Notes: generated by a model from the sequence alone, not told the origin. A stretch of DNA of 17,970 nucleotides from Betaproteobacteria bacterium (GCA_009918225.1 RGEP01000015.1:1-17970), one strand, 5' to 3'. Shown: positions 1-7,166, numbered from the stretch's first letter. Made by a program: numbers and translations.

Positions 1-578
1 CCGATCAGGATGCGGGTGTCGGACAGGTACATGTGCGGCGGCACCTCCAGGTTGTCCGGTGCCGGCTTGTTCTTGAACACGCGGCCAGCCAGGTCGAAGG
101 TCGAACCATGGCAGGGGCACAGGAAGCCGCCGTTCCAGTCATCGGGCAGCGAGGGCTGAGCACCCGTGGCGAACTTGTCGGACGGTGAGCAGCCCAGATG
201 CGAGCAGATGCCCACGCCCACGAAGAACTCGGGCTTGATGGAACGGTGTTGGTTCTTCGCGTAGGCCGGAGTCGGGTAGGCCTTGCGGTCGGAATTGGGG
301 TCGGCCACCTGGGCTTCGGTCTTCTTGAGCGACTCCACCTGCTCGGGCGTGCGGCGGATGATCCACACCGGCTTGCCGCGCCATTCCACGGTGACCTTCT
401 CACCGGGCTTGATGCCGCTGATGTCCACTTCCACGGCCGCCCCGGCGGCCTTGGCACGCTCGGAAGGCGCAAAGGTGCTGACAAAGGGCACGGCCACAGC
501 CACGCCACCGGCCGCACCGGCACAGGTGGAGGCGATCAGCCAGGTGCGCTTGCTGCTGTCGACTGAAGATTCGCTCAT
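1..578 (-). CDS. petA: Ubiquinol-cytochrome c reductase iron-sulfur (Rieske) subunit, 3' end outside window
   Basis: Rieske 2Fe-2S subunit of the cytochrome bc1 complex, which passes electrons from ubiquinol to cytochrome c1 at the periplasmic face of the inner membrane. The 192 visible codons have no stop; the family is about 200 residues, so only a few C-terminal residues lie outside the window. Both cluster motifs are present: CSHLGC (Cys125 and His127 as ligands, Cys130 for the disulfide) and CPCHGS (Cys154 and His157 as ligands, Cys156 for the disulfide). Residues 12-35 form the single hydrophobic anchor, preceded by SSKRTWLI, a Lys-Arg version of the twin-arginine motif. The ATG at 578 has AAGGA six bases upstream (585-589) and a promoter at 631-660. 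petB and petC normally follow in this order, but that lies beyond the window edge. Identification is very secure. Confidence 0.97.
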   Translation of the reverse strand, partial: MSESSVDSSKRTWLIASTCAGAAGGVAVAVPFVSTFAPSERAKAAGAAVEVDISGIKPGEKVTVEWRGKPVWIIRRTPEQVESLKKTEAQVADPNSDRKAYPTPAYAKNQHRSIKPEFFVGVGICSHLGCSPSDKFATGAQPSLPDDWNGGFLCPCHGSTFDLAGRVFKNKPAPDNLEVPPHMYLSDTRILI

Positions 579-599
579 GGAGAGTCCTTGAAAACTGCG

Positions 600-613
600 G
601 GCCCTCGGGGGCC
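600..613 (-). other. Hairpin in the petA leader
   Basis: A perfect 5-bp GC stem, GGCCC/GGGCC, encloses a 4-base loop. On the minus strand it is followed a few bases later by TTTT and then the petA ribosome binding site. It would lie roughly 10 bases from the predicted 5' end of the petA mRNA. It could stabilise the transcript or act as a weak attenuator; it could also be the remains of a terminator for the pdxA transcript that arrives from upstream. Role unknown. Confidence 0.35.
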
Positions 614-630
614 ACTAGGGTCAACCCGGC

Positions 631-660
631 ATTCTAACCGAGCGCGGAGCCGCCCCTCAA
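631..660 (-). promoter_or_regulatory. Sigma70-type promoter for petA
   Basis: On the minus strand TTGAGG (655-660) is followed after 18 bases by TAGAAT (631-636). This resembles the housekeeping consensus, with a good -10 and a moderate -35. Transcription would start near position 624, giving a leader of about 46 bases before the petA ATG. It lies in the 192-base gap between pdxA and petA, so petA probably has its own promoter. Inferred from sequence only. Confidence 0.55.
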
Positions 661-770
661 CGCAAGCCGATCGAATTGCGGGGTGGCTGCGGCCTGGGCG
701 AGTCGCGGACCGGCCCGCTGGGCGCAGGCGGCCATGCGCGCAGGGCCTGGCTGGCGGCTTGCGCAGGCGA

Positions 771-1892
771 TCAGGCCGCTGTGCCCAAGCGCCGTGCCAT
801 GGCCAAGGCGGCCAGAAAGCTGCTGGGATCGGCCCTTCCCTGCCCGGCGATGTCGAAGGCGGTGCCATGGTCCGGGCTGGTGCGTACAAAGGGCAGGCCC
901 AAGGTGATGTTGACCCCCTGCTCCAAGCCCAGGTACTTGACCGGGATCAATCCCTGGTCGTGGGTCATGGCCACCACGGCGTCGTAGGCACCCGGACGCT
1001 GTGGGGTATGGCGGGCCCGCATGAACACCGTGTCGGGTGGGTGGGGCCCGTCAGCTCGAATGCCTTGCGCCTGCGCCGCGGCGATGGCCGGCGCAATCAC
1101 GTCCAGCTCTTCGCGACCAAACAGTCCCCCTTCCCCGGCATGCGGGTTCAGGCCCGCCACCGCAATCCGCGGACGGTCTAGGCCCCAGGCCTGCAGGGCT
1201 GTATGGGTGATGGCGATGGTTTGCAGCACCCGGTCAAAGGTGATGGCCTCGATGGCCGAGCGCAGCGACTGGTGGATGGTGACCAGAACCACGCGCAACT
1301 CCTCATTGGCCAACATCATCCGAACGTCAGGCGGCGTGCCCTGCGAGTGGGACCAGGCCTGCAACATTTCGGTGTGCCCGGGATACGGCAGGCCGGCAGC
1401 AGCCAGGGCTTCCTTGTGGATCGGAGCGGTGACGATGGCCCGGCCCCGCCCCTCGCGCGCCAAGCGCACGGCGGCGTGCAAACAGCGTGCCGCATAGGCG
1501 CCGCATCGGGCGTCGACCACGCCGAAGGGCAGGCTGGCCCAGTCCTGGACATCCGGGCTCGCTGCGGCGGTCTTCAGGCCGCGATGGGGCAGGTCGGCCG
1601 GCCCTGAAGGCACCGCCTCGGGTCGGAAGAAGACAGGCTCGGTGGGCCGCACGGCCCTGGGCTGTCGGTCTGCAAGAGCGGTGGCGGCGGTGACGGCGGC
1701 GGTGGCGTGCGCCGCGCCAAGCGACGCACCACACGCTCGCAAGCCGCGCTCGAACACCGCCGGCTCGCCCACCAAGACCGCATCGTGCAAGTGGCCCCCC
1801 AGATACGCGCGGGCGACCAGCTCAGGCCCAATACCGGCCGGGTCCCCCAGGGTGATGAGCAGGGGCGGCTGCGAAGCGTGGGGCTCGCTCAT
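771..1892 (-). CDS. pdxA: 4-hydroxythreonine-4-phosphate dehydrogenase
   Basis: NAD-dependent, metal-requiring enzyme that oxidises 4-phosphohydroxy-threonine in the DXP-dependent pathway to pyridoxal 5'-phosphate; cytoplasmic dimer in the family. Family motifs run in order: LGDPAGIGPEL (15-25), TAPIHKEAL (155-163), PGHTE (171-175), NPHAGEGG (249-256), MTHDQGLIPVKY (309-320) and VRTSPDHGTAFDIAG (336-350). By alignment with E. coli PdxA from memory, His207, His251 and His311 are the metal ligands, and His173 binds substrate phosphate. At 373 residues it is longer than E. coli PdxA (329); most of the excess is an Ala/Pro-rich stretch at about 60-120. The ATG at 1892 overlaps the relic stop of the upstream Nif3 gene by four bases (ATGA), so the two were probably translationally coupled. 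All active-site motifs are intact, so I expect an active enzyme. Confidence 0.95.
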   Translation of the reverse strand: MSEPHASQPPLLITLGDPAGIGPELVARAYLGGHLHDAVLVGEPAVFERGLRACGASLGAAHATAAVTAATALADRQPRAVRPTEPVFFRPEAVPSGPADLPHRGLKTAAASPDVQDWASLPFGVVDARCGAYAARCLHAAVRLAREGRGRAIVTAPIHKEALAAAGLPYPGHTEMLQAWSHSQGTPPDVRMMLANEELRVVLVTIHQSLRSAIEAITFDRVLQTIAITHTALQAWGLDRPRIAVAGLNPHAGEGGLFGREELDVIAPAIAAAQAQGIRADGPHPPDTVFMRARHTPQRPGAYDAVVAMTHDQGLIPVKYLGLEQGVNITLGLPFVRTSPDHGTAFDIAGQGRADPSSFLAALAMARRLGTAA

Positions 1893-2507
1893 GCCGGGTT
1901 GTCCACCTCGATGAAGGTGTGTTCAAGGCCGAAGTGCTCGGCCACCGCCTGCGCGTCCATCACCGGGCACCACCGCGGGAGCGCGATTGAGCGCCTGCTC
2001 CAGCGCTTGCGCCAAGCCGCTTAAGGACGTCTGCGCAGCAGCCCCGATGAAGCCGAGTTGCTGTTCACCAAAACGCCCATCGGCCTGCAGCCCCAGCCGC
2101 TGGCCCAACTGGGCGTTGTTGCCGTGGCTGGGGTGGGCATCCAGTGGCAGGTGGTAGGCGATGAGGTTGATGCCGTGCTGCATCAGCAGGCGCACGCGCT
2201 CACCGAGCCAACCGGTGAGCCGGCCATCCTGGCCTCGCCAAAACAGCCCATGGTGCACCAAGATGGCATCGGCCTGGGCTTCAATGGCGGCCTCAATAAG
2301 GGCACGGCTTGCGGTCACACCTGAGACCAGGCGCTGCACTTGCGCTCGGCCCTGGACCTGCAAGCCGTTCGGCCCATAATCCTTGAACGCGGCCGCCTGC
2401 AGCCATTGGTCCAGGTGCGCCACGAGTTCGTCGCGGCCCACGGTGGCCCGGCCTGCTGAGTCCGCGATTGCCTGGCTTGCTGTTGCCCGACCCTGTGTTT
2501 CCGTCAT
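1889..2507 (-). pseudogene. Nif3-like dinuclear metal-centre protein gene with internal out-of-frame deletion
   Basis: Nif3/YbgI family (GTP cyclohydrolase I type 2-like); cellular role not well defined. From the ATG at 2507 the frame gives good Nif3 sequence: YGPNGLQVQG (44-53), LVHHGLFW (83-90, metal His85 and His86) and LPLDAHP (120-126, metal Asp123). After VVPGDGR (179-185) it runs into unrelated residues and stops at 1923-1925 after 194 codons. A second frame, ending at the TGA at 1889-1891, encodes AVAEHFGLEHTFIEVDNPA, the conserved family C-terminus. The roughly 65-75 codons normally between, including the GHHxTER motif with the other metal His and Glu, are absent. The relic stop overlaps the pdxA ATG (ATGA), as in an intact two-gene operon. 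Either a true pseudogene or a deletion from sequencing or assembly. The stretch from 2508 to 2867 that stays open upstream is antisense to the protease and is not part of the gene. Confidence 0.85.
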
Positions 2508-2555
2508 GACCCCTGTCCCGGGTTGTTGTACGCCCGCCGCACCGAATCCAATCCC
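2508..2555. promoter_or_regulatory. Divergent intergenic region nif3 / protease
   Basis: This 48-base gap separates two start codons facing away from each other, so control elements for both genes should lie here or run into the coding ends. On the minus strand TTGGAT and TACAAC occur with a short 15-base spacer. On the plus strand I see no convincing -10 and no clear ribosome binding site before the ATG at 2556. Assignment rests on gene orientation. Confidence 0.35.
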
Positions 2556-3710
2556 ATGCGCCGCATTTGGCTGATTTTCTCGCAGGCTGTCACCGTGTCC
2601 GTGGCCATCCTGTTCGTGGTGGCCACGCTCAAGCCCGAGTGGCTGGCCCGCCCGCCAGGCCTGATCATGCCTGAGGTGGTGCCCATCCTGACTGCACCGG
2701 CGGAGGTGGCCGCAGCGGCTGGGCGCGGCTACGCCGAGGCAGCCCGGCGGGCCTCGCCGGCCGTGGTCAGCATCGTGGCCAGCAAAGCCCCACCGCGCAA
2801 CCCACACGCTGGCGATCCCTGGTTCCGCTTCTTCTTTGGGGACAGCGAAGAGGACCCGCAGCGCCAACGGGGCTTGGGCTCAGGGGTCATCGTCTCGCCA
2901 GCAGGCTATCTCCTGACCAACAACCATGTGATCGACGGCGCCGATGAGATTGAAGTGCAACTCAGCGACGGTCGATCCGCGCAGGCCACGGTGGTGGGCA
3001 CCGACCCCGACACCGACCTGGCCCTGCTCAAGATCAATCTTGACCGGCTGCCGGCCATTACCCTGGCCCCGGCTGCATCCCTGCAGGTGGGTGACGCGGT
3101 GCTGGCCATCGGCAACCCCTTCGGTGTGGGCCAGACCGTGACCTCGGGCATCGTCAGCGCCTTGGGTCGCAGCCAGTTGGGCCTGTCGACCTTTGAGAAC
3201 TTCATCCAGACCGATGCCGCGATCAACCCCGGCAATTCCGGCGGCGCCCTGGTGGACGCCAACGGGCTGTTGGTGGGCATCAACACCGCCATCTTTTCGC
3301 GCAGCGGGGGCAGCTTGGGCATCGGCTTTGCCATACCGGTGGAGGTGGCGCGCCAGGTCATGGAGGGCCTGATCCAGAACGGCCAGGTCACCCGCGGCTG
3401 GATCGGCGTGGAGCCACGCGACCTCAACCCTGAGATCGCCGAAATGCTGCGGCTGCCGGTTCGCAACGGCGTGTTGATCACCGGTGTGCTGCGCGGCGGG
3501 CCCGCTGCCAAGGCCGGCGTTCAGCCTGGCGATGTGGTGCTGAAGGTGGGGTCGCAAGCGGTGGCCAACACGGCCGAACTGTTGACCGCCGTCAGCGCCT
3601 TGGCGCCCGAGAGCAAGGTCTCCTTGACCCTGCAGCGCGGCCAACAAGCCATTGAGCGGACCCTGGTGGTCGCCCAGCGGCCCGCGGCGCGCCGCGAGCC
3701 AGCCGACTGA
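2556..3710 (+). CDS. Membrane-anchored HtrA/DegS-like serine protease with one PDZ domain
   Basis: Trypsin-like S1C protease of the HtrA family, acting in periplasmic protein quality control or regulated proteolysis. The protein is 384 residues: a hydrophobic N-terminal anchor (about 5-24), a protease domain (about 60-275) with His124 in TNNHV, Asp154 in DPDTDLALL and Ser228 in GNSGGAL, and one C-terminal PDZ domain (about 280-372). One PDZ plus an uncleaved-looking anchor resembles DegS more than two-PDZ DegP/DegQ; annotation pipelines may call it DegQ or a 2-alkenal reductase. I chose the ATG at 2556 because MRRIWLIF is how relatives begin; an in-frame TTG at 2523 would add 11 unconserved residues. 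It is the only plus-strand gene, divergent from nif3 and convergent with tatC, beside the Tat genes as commonly seen in Burkholderiales. Whether it cuts an anti-sigma factor as DegS does is not shown here. Confidence 0.93.
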   Translation: MRRIWLIFSQAVTVSVAILFVVATLKPEWLARPPGLIMPEVVPILTAPAEVAAAAGRGYAEAARRASPAVVSIVASKAPPRNPHAGDPWFRFFFGDSEEDPQRQRGLGSGVIVSPAGYLLTNNHVIDGADEIEVQLSDGRSAQATVVGTDPDTDLALLKINLDRLPAITLAPAASLQVGDAVLAIGNPFGVGQTVTSGIVSALGRSQLGLSTFENFIQTDAAINPGNSGGALVDANGLLVGINTAIFSRSGGSLGIGFAIPVEVARQVMEGLIQNGQVTRGWIGVEPRDLNPEIAEMLRLPVRNGVLITGVLRGGPAAKAGVQPGDVVLKVGSQAVANTAELLTAVSALAPESKVSLTLQRGQQAIERTLVVAQRPAARREPAD

Positions 3711-3735
3711 GCCGCGCCGCTGCACACCACTGCAC

Positions 3736-3751
3736 GGCGGTCTTGGCCGCC
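3736..3751. terminator. Possible weak bidirectional terminator between protease and tatC
   Basis: In the 55-base gap between two converging genes, GGCGG and CCGCC form a 5-bp stem with a 6-base loop. No T-run follows on either strand, so it is not a canonical intrinsic terminator. Position is the main argument. Confidence 0.25.
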
Positions 3752-3765
3752 ATGGTCAGCCCGGC

Positions 3766-4536
3766 TTAGTCGGCTTGCGGGGGCTTGTTGCGCGCCATCA
3801 GGCTGGCCGCCACGATGCCCAACTCGTAGAGGATGCACATGGGCACGGCCAGGGCCAGTTGGGAGATCACGTCGGGTGGCGTGACCACGGCCGCGATGAT
3901 GAAGGCCAACACGATGAAGTAGCCTCGGAACTCGCGCAGCTTCTCAATGGGCACGATGCCCAGGTGCGCCAGCACCACCACCACAATAGGCACCTCGAAG
4001 GCCAGACCAAACACCATGAACAGCGTCAGCACAAAGCCGAAGTACTGCTCGATGTCCGGCGCGGCGGTGATGCTCTGCGGGGCCCAGCTTTGGATGAACT
4101 GGGACATCGAGGGAATGACCAGGAAGTAGCAAAAGGCCACGCCGATGAAAAAGAGCAAGGTGCTCGAAACAACCAGCGGCAGCACCAGGCGCTTTTCATG
4201 GTTGTACAGGCCCGGCGCAACGAAGGCCCAGGCCTGCCACAGCACATACGGCAACGCCACCATGAAGGCGCCCAGGAGCGTGATCTTCAGCGGCACCAAA
4301 AGGGGCGAAATGACATTGGTGGCGATCAGGGTGGCCCCAGCCGGCAGGTAGCGCACCAAAGGCGCAGCCAAGATGTCGTACAAGCCTGACGGCGTGGGCC
4401 AGATGCACAAGCCTACAAACACCACCACCACCGCCAACAGGGCGCGGATCAAGCGGTCACGCAGTTCGATGAGGTGCGAGACGAAGGGCTGCTCGGTACC
4501 CTCGAGTTCGTCCTTCTGCGCTTGCGGGTCGCTCAT
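3766..4536 (-). CDS. tatC: Sec-independent protein translocase TatC
   Basis: Core receptor of the twin-arginine translocase; with TatB it recognises signal peptides of folded proteins and recruits TatA at the inner membrane. The 256-residue protein has the expected six hydrophobic segments and family signatures: HLIELRDRL near the N-terminus (21-29), the FVAPGLYNHEKR loop after the second membrane segment, FGLAFEVP around the fourth, and VVTPPDVISQ before the fifth. Length is normal. It is the last gene of the minus-strand hisI-hisE-hinT-tatA-tatB-tatC run, 48 bases after tatB. The ATG at 4536 fits the family N-terminus, though no strong ribosome binding site is visible. Very secure. Confidence 0.97.
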   Translation of the reverse strand: MSDPQAQKDELEGTEQPFVSHLIELRDRLIRALLAVVVVFVGLCIWPTPSGLYDILAAPLVRYLPAGATLIATNVISPLLVPLKITLLGAFMVALPYVLWQAWAFVAPGLYNHEKRLVLPLVVSSTLLFFIGVAFCYFLVIPSMSQFIQSWAPQSITAAPDIEQYFGFVLTLFMVFGLAFEVPIVVVVLAHLGIVPIEKLREFRGYFIVLAFIIAAVVTPPDVISQLALAVPMCILYELGIVAASLMARNKPPQAD

Positions 4537-4584
4537 GGCATCAGGCTCTTGATGGGCTGGGGAAAACGGGGCCGACTGCCGGGC

Positions 4585-5106
4585 TCAACGCGCACCCGCC
4601 TTGGGCCTGAATCGGGCCACCCGCGCCGCACCCGACTGTGCGCGGGTGCGCACACCTTGGCGCTGTTTGTACCAGGTGGGCATGGCAGCGCGCTTGAGGC
4701 GCCACTTCTTCTTCGGGTGGCTGTAGGCGGGAACTGGCGGCTGCAGGGCTTGATGCGCCCAGTCGTGTCCGCTGTCTGAGGCACCCTCAGCCGCCTTGCC
4801 GGCCGAGGTGGCATCGCTGCCTAAACCCTCCCAGGTGCTGCTGACCGAGGCGTTGGCCGCGTTGACCTCCTGCTGCACCGACTGTTCAACGTCGCGTGCT
4901 GCGGTTTCAAACTGGGTCTTCATCTTTTTGAGCTCTTCGAGCTCAATGGATCGGTTGACCTCGGCCTTCACATCGGCCACATACCGCTGCGCCTTGCCCA
5001 CGAGGTGGCCCACCGTGCGGGCGACCTTGGGCAGCTTTTCGGGGCCGATGACGATCAGCGCCACCGCACCGATGAGGGCGAGCTTGTCGAAACCGAAATC
5101 GATCAT
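4585..5106 (-). CDS. tatB: Sec-independent protein translocase TatB
   Basis: Single-pass membrane partner of TatC in the Tat substrate-receptor complex. The 173-residue protein starts with a short periplasmic end and one membrane helix (about 4-21), then the hinge motif VIGPEKLP (19-26), an amphipathic helix, and a long charged, probably helical stretch rich in Glu, Lys and Gln (about 45-90). The C-terminus is strongly basic (SHPKKKWRLKR to the end), as I recall for betaproteobacterial TatB. The glutamate and proline in GPEKLP and the length distinguish it from TatA next door. It starts 55 bases after tatA and ends 48 bases before tatC. Confidence 0.95.
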   Translation of the reverse strand: MIDFGFDKLALIGAVALIVIGPEKLPKVARTVGHLVGKAQRYVADVKAEVNRSIELEELKKMKTQFETAARDVEQSVQQEVNAANASVSSTWEGLGSDATSAGKAAEGASDSGHDWAHQALQPPVPAYSHPKKKWRLKRAAMPTWYKQRQGVRTRAQSGAARVARFRPKAGAR

Positions 5107-5161
5107 GGGGCGCGATCAGGCGCGGTTGCGCACGGTCAGCGAACCACCGCAGGTGCGGTGT

Positions 5162-5407
5162 TCAAGACTTGGTCTTGGCGTCGACATCCACGGTCTGCGC
5201 GTCGGTCTTGTGGGCCGTGACCTGCTGGGCCGGCGCAGCCGCGGGCGCAGCGGCGTCACCGCCTTCCTGCGATCCCTTGACCCCATCCTTGAAACCCTTG
5301 ACGGCCCCGCCAAGGTCCGAGCCCAAATTCTTGAGCTTCTTGGTGCCAAAAATCAAAATGACCACCAGCAGCACGATCAACCAGTGCCAAATGCTGAACG
5401 ATCCCAT
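5162..5407 (-). CDS. tatA: Sec-independent protein translocase TatA
   Basis: Pore-forming or membrane-thinning component of the twin-arginine translocase. The 81-residue protein has one N-terminal membrane helix (about 4-20), the FGTKKL hinge (20-25), the amphipathic helix NLGSDLGGAVKGFKDG (27-42), and a flexible Ala/Gln/Thr tail typical of the family. The ATG at 5407 has a strong AAGGAG ribosome binding site eight bases upstream. A TAGAAT element just ahead of it suggests a promoter inside the operon. It lies 47 bases after hinT and opens the tatA-tatB-tatC block. Confidence 0.96.
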   Translation of the reverse strand: MGSFSIWHWLIVLLVVILIFGTKKLKNLGSDLGGAVKGFKDGVKGSQEGGDAAAPAAAPAQQVTAHKTDAQTVDVDAKTKS

Positions 5408-5434
5408 ATGCCTTGCTCCTTGAGAACGAACTTG

Positions 5435-5440
5435 ATTCTA
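5435..5440 (-). promoter_or_regulatory. Possible -10 element for tatA
   Basis: TAGAAT on the minus strand, 27 bases before the tatA ATG and in the hinT-tatA gap. It is identical to the -10 proposed for petA. No good TTGACA-like -35 is seen 16-18 bases upstream, so activity is uncertain. If used, tatABC could be transcribed without the his genes. Confidence 0.35.
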
Positions 5441-5454
5441 GGGTGAGGGGCAGC

Positions 5455-5802
5455 TCAGCCCTTGCTCCAGGGTCTTGGGCCGCCCATGACGTGGATGTGC
5501 AGGTGCAAAACCTCCTGGCGGCCGTCTTCACCTGTGTTGATCACGTGGCGAAAGCCATTGGTCACGCCCAGCTCCCGCATCAGCCGGGGCGACTGGGCCA
5601 TCATGTGTCCGATCAGGCCGGCGTGCTCTGGCAGCACATCGGCCATCGACACGATGTGCATCTTCGGAACGAGCAGGATGTGGACCGGCGCCCAGGGGTT
5701 GATGTCATGAAAGGCGAGCATGTGCTCGTCCTCATGAACCTTGCGGGCCGGGATCTGCCCGGCCACGATGCGGCAAAAGATGCAATTCGGGTCAGCGCTC
5801 AC
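5455..5802 (-). CDS. hinT: HIT family purine nucleoside phosphoramidase (HinT-like)
   Basis: Histidine triad protein that hydrolyses adenosine phosphoramidates such as AMP-lysine; cytoplasmic homodimer in the family. The 115-residue protein contains CIFCRIVAGQIPA (7-19), the nucleotide-binding HDINPWAPVHILLVPK (32-47) and the catalytic triad HLHIHVMGG (99-107), all HinT-like. Length is normal. The start is GTG at 5802, sharing four bases with the hisE stop (GTGA), so translation is probably coupled. HinT between hisE and tatA is a familiar betaproteobacterial arrangement. The physiological substrate is not known from this sequence. Confidence 0.93.
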   Translation of the reverse strand: MSADPNCIFCRIVAGQIPARKVHEDEHMLAFHDINPWAPVHILLVPKMHIVSMADVLPEHAGLIGHMMAQSPRLMRELGVTNGFRHVINTGEDGRQEVLHLHIHVMGGPRPWSKG

Positions 5803-6179
5803 GGCTCATCCTGTTCGCGTTGCTGGGCCTTTCGAGCGGCGAATTCTTCCAGACCCGAAAGCCCCTCACGGCGTGTGAGTTCAGCCAAAACATCGGCCGG
5901 CCGCAAGCCGAACTGGGCCAGGGCGATCAGGCTGTGAAACCACAGGTCGGCCACCTCATAAACGATCTGTGCACGATCGCCATCCTTGCCTGCCATCACG
6001 GTTTCGGTGGCCTCTTCGCCCACTTTCTTGAGGATGGCATCGGTCCCTTTATGAAACAGGCGAGCCACATAGCTCTTGTCGGGGTCGCCTTGGCGGCGCT
6101 GGTCGATCACATCGGCCAGGCGCTCCAACACGTCCTGGGATACAGGCGTGGCAGCAGGGGCTGATCGGGCTTGATTCAT
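5799..6179 (-). CDS. hisE: Phosphoribosyl-ATP diphosphatase
   Basis: Second step of histidine synthesis: hydrolysis of phosphoribosyl-ATP to phosphoribosyl-AMP and pyrophosphate. The 126-residue protein is a stand-alone HisE, not the HisIE fusion of enterobacteria. Family sequence begins at VLERLADVIDQRR (17-29) and includes the metal-binding motif KKVGEEATETVMA (51-63) and YEVADLWFHSLIAL (74-87), with the acidic residues of the MazG-like fold. The ATG at 6179 fits; the frame stays open further upstream but that part is unconserved. It lies 55 bases after hisI and overlaps hinT by GTGA. Confidence 0.95.
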   Translation of the reverse strand: MNQARSAPAATPVSQDVLERLADVIDQRRQGDPDKSYVARLFHKGTDAILKKVGEEATETVMAGKDGDRAQIVYEVADLWFHSLIALAQFGLRPADVLAELTRREGLSGLEEFAARKAQQREQDEP

Positions 6180-6234
6180 GGTCGGCGGCGGGCTTGGGTC
6201 ACGGAGAAGAGTCGGCAGGCGCGAGCGGTGGGCT

Positions 6235-6624
6235 TCAGCGGTAAATCGACTCCGGGTCCTGAAGCACGGGGTCAACCGGCTCCCATCGCCCTTGGCGCAA
6301 CACGCTGAAAAAGCAACTGTGGCGCCCGGTGTGGCAAGCGATACCCGGATCATGCCCGAGTTGGACGACCTTCAACAACAGGACATCCCCGTCGCAATCC
6401 AGGCGCAACTCCTGAACCTGTTGCACGTGGCCGCTTTCTTCGCCCTTGTGCCACAGGCGGCCCCGCGAGCGGCTCCAGTAGACCGCCTGGCCCTTTTCCA
6501 CCGTTAGCTCCAGTGCCTGGCGGTTCATCCAGGCCACCATCAGCACATCGCCCGAGGACGCTTCCTGCGCGATGGCCGGCACCAGCCCATCGGCATTCCA
6601 CTTGATGTCGTCCAACCAGCTCAT
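6235..6624 (-). CDS. hisI: Phosphoribosyl-AMP cyclohydrolase
   Basis: Third step of histidine synthesis: hydrolytic opening of the adenine ring of phosphoribosyl-AMP. The 129-residue protein carries ASSGDVLMVAWMN (22-34), YWSRSRGRLWHKGE (49-62), the metal motif DCDGD (76-80; Asp76, Asp78 and Asp80 probably bind Mg), and zinc cysteines Cys97 in GIACHTGR and Cys104 in HSCF. Stand-alone HisI of normal length. The ATG at 6624 overlaps the stop of the NUDIX gene (ATGA), so the two are probably translationally coupled. In Burkholderiales hisI usually follows hisF; here the upstream neighbour is a NUDIX hydrolase and no other early his gene is in the window. Confidence 0.96.
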   Translation of the reverse strand: MSWLDDIKWNADGLVPAIAQEASSGDVLMVAWMNRQALELTVEKGQAVYWSRSRGRLWHKGEESGHVQQVQELRLDCDGDVLLLKVVQLGHDPGIACHTGRHSCFFSVLRQGRWEPVDPVLQDPESIYR

Positions 6625-7151
6625 GGGGCCAGTGTAGTGTTGGCTGGCGCGGCGGCGGAGGTGGTCAAGGGGCCCAGATGGTGCCAATCACGGGCAAACC
6701 AGGCCAGCACCGGCAGCGTGCCCGGCAACACGGGCCCCACAGTCACGGGCAGCCCACACCAGGCCATCTGCTGGCCCTCTCGCATGTCGAACTCGCCTTG
6801 CCACTCGTAGACCTTGCAAAAGTGCAGGCGCACGCGGGCGTGCGGATAGTCAAACAACTCTTGCTGCCAGGGATGAACCGCGCCAATGCGGATGCCCAGT
6901 TCCTCGTGCAACTCCCGGGCCAGGGCCTGCTCCACCGTCTCCCCCGGCTCAAACTTCCCGCCCGGGTACTCCCAGTAGCCGGCGTACACCTTGCCAGGCG
7001 GGCGGCTGGTCAACAAGAAAGCACACTCACGGCCCTGTTCGTCCCGGCGCACCAAGATGCCCACCGCCACATCCGTGGCAGCCGCCTCTTGGCTGCGGCG
7101 CGCCCCGTCCACCACGGTGACCAGGGTCTGATCAGGTGCGACAGAGCTCAA
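6621..7151 (-). CDS. NUDIX hydrolase, MutT-like
   Basis: Probable nucleoside triphosphate pyrophosphohydrolase; 8-oxo-dGTP cleanup is a plausible but unproven role. The Nudix box G-x5-E-x7-REUxEExGU is complete at residues 65-87: Gly65, Glu71, Arg79-Glu80, Glu83-Glu84, Gly86. The preceding GKVYAGYWEYPGGK (53-66) is typical of MutT relatives. The protein is 176 residues if the TTG at 7151 is used; conserved sequence starts near residue 26, and GTG codons at 7115 and 7112 are alternatives. It lies 15 bases after the DUF815 gene and overlaps the hisI start by ATGA. DUF815 followed by NUDIX is a pair I recall from other Burkholderiales, where argJ usually precedes it. Confidence 0.88.
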   Translation of the reverse strand: MSSVAPDQTLVTVVDGARRSQEAAATDVAVGILVRRDEQGRECAFLLTSRPPGKVYAGYWEYPGGKFEPGETVEQALARELHEELGIRIGAVHPWQQELFDYPHARVRLHFCKVYEWQGEFDMREGQQMAWCGLPVTVGPVLPGTLPVLAWFARDWHHLGPLTTSAAAPANTTLAP

Positions 7152-7166
7152 GGCTGGCCCCGTCCG

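Noticed and set aside
2508..2867. N-terminal extension of the Nif3 protein
   Set aside because: It lies opposite the protease gene and is low complexity; the ATG at 2507 directly precedes plausible family sequence.
2880..3725. 281-codon minus-strand open frame
   Set aside because: Antisense to the HtrA-like protease with intact catalytic triad; no domain signal of its own.
6625..6690. TTGACC and TACACT ahead of hisI as a promoter
   Set aside because: The spacing is about 26 bases, far from the 16-18 needed, and the stretch is the coding end of the NUDIX gene.
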